In this document: positions 5,450 to 5,485 of the stretch, one piece after another
Layout: each line of letters begins with the position of its first letter
Position numbering within the stretch: the first letter of the stretch is position 1
Origin: Deltaproteobacteria bacterium UBA6967
GTDB lineage: Bacteria > SAR324 > NAC60-12
Reading direction: 5' to 3'
DNA: 5,485 nt
NCBI GenBank assembly: GCA_002450295.1
Contig: DJYX01000284.1
Span: 1-5,485 of the forward strand
Translations under genes and position numbers: made by a program
Notes under the pieces: model-generated
The model's database searches: none
The model's input: the letters and a program-made list of their open reading frames with translations, nothing else
What the model was told of the DNA's origin: nothing

Positions 5450-5477
5450 TTGAATAATTCAAACGCTTTTTTTGAAT
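5450..5477. repeat. Competing AT-rich hairpins after the 5026 gene
   Basis: ATTCAAA (5457-5463) pairs with TTTGAAT (5471-5477) around a seven-base loop, while TTGAA/TTCAA (5450-5454 and 5458-5462) can form an overlapping smaller stem. This region lies about 30 bases after the 5026 stop and may be a weak terminator, but the stems are AT-only or nearly so and there is no T-run after the right arm. The window ends eight bases later. Confidence 0.3.
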
Positions 5478-5485
5478 CTTCAGCT

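Overview
The window carries one large minus-strand gene at its left edge, then a run of small genes. Most of these are on the plus strand and look like small alpha/beta-barrel or cone-fold proteins. Intergenic DNA is AT-rich, and most small genes have good Shine-Dalgarno sites, so this is bacterial chromosomal DNA. The DUF2805/TIGR03643 gene and the sugar-type oxidoreductase fusion suggest a Gram-negative, perhaps marine, bacterium (a proteobacterium or similar). That is a guess from family distribution, not something the sequence proves. No rRNA, tRNA, CRISPR array, transposase or phage gene is visible.

Layout. Positions 1-1626 (minus, cut by the window edge) hold a two-domain redox protein: an N-terminal Gfo/Idh/MocA NAD(P)-dependent dehydrogenase joined to a C-terminal aldo/keto reductase with a complete catalytic tetrad. 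Positions 1627-1967 are a divergent, AT-rich, non-coding control region with two palindromic elements. Two related small proteins follow on the plus strand (1968-2234 and 2348-2617). Next come a minus-strand DUF2805 gene (2695-2946) and a divergent small single-pass membrane protein (3062-3289). A 240-base leader with an inverted repeat precedes a plus-strand group: an unrecognised small protein (3530-3910), a GYD-domain protein (4014-4343) and a SnoaL/NTF2-like protein (4383-4754), closed by a good terminator-like hairpin near 4779-4808. A further plus-strand gene (5026-5421) is a diverged paralogue of the one at 3530.

How they fit together. The plus-strand set consists of two paralogous pairs (1968/2348 and 3530/5026) plus a GYD and a SnoaL-like protein. 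All are short, apparently cytosolic and without signal peptides. Their folds (dimeric alpha/beta barrel, cone-shaped alpha+beta) are typical of small-molecule-binding monooxygenases, cyclases and isomerases. This may be an uncharacterised small-molecule handling locus, but no polyketide synthase or other core biosynthetic enzyme is in view. The substrate is unknown, and the link to the neighbouring oxidoreductase fusion is only positional. Two intergenic hairpins, placed about 15 bases after the stop codons of 2348-2617 and 3530-3910, share similar sequence and may be copies of one 3' element.
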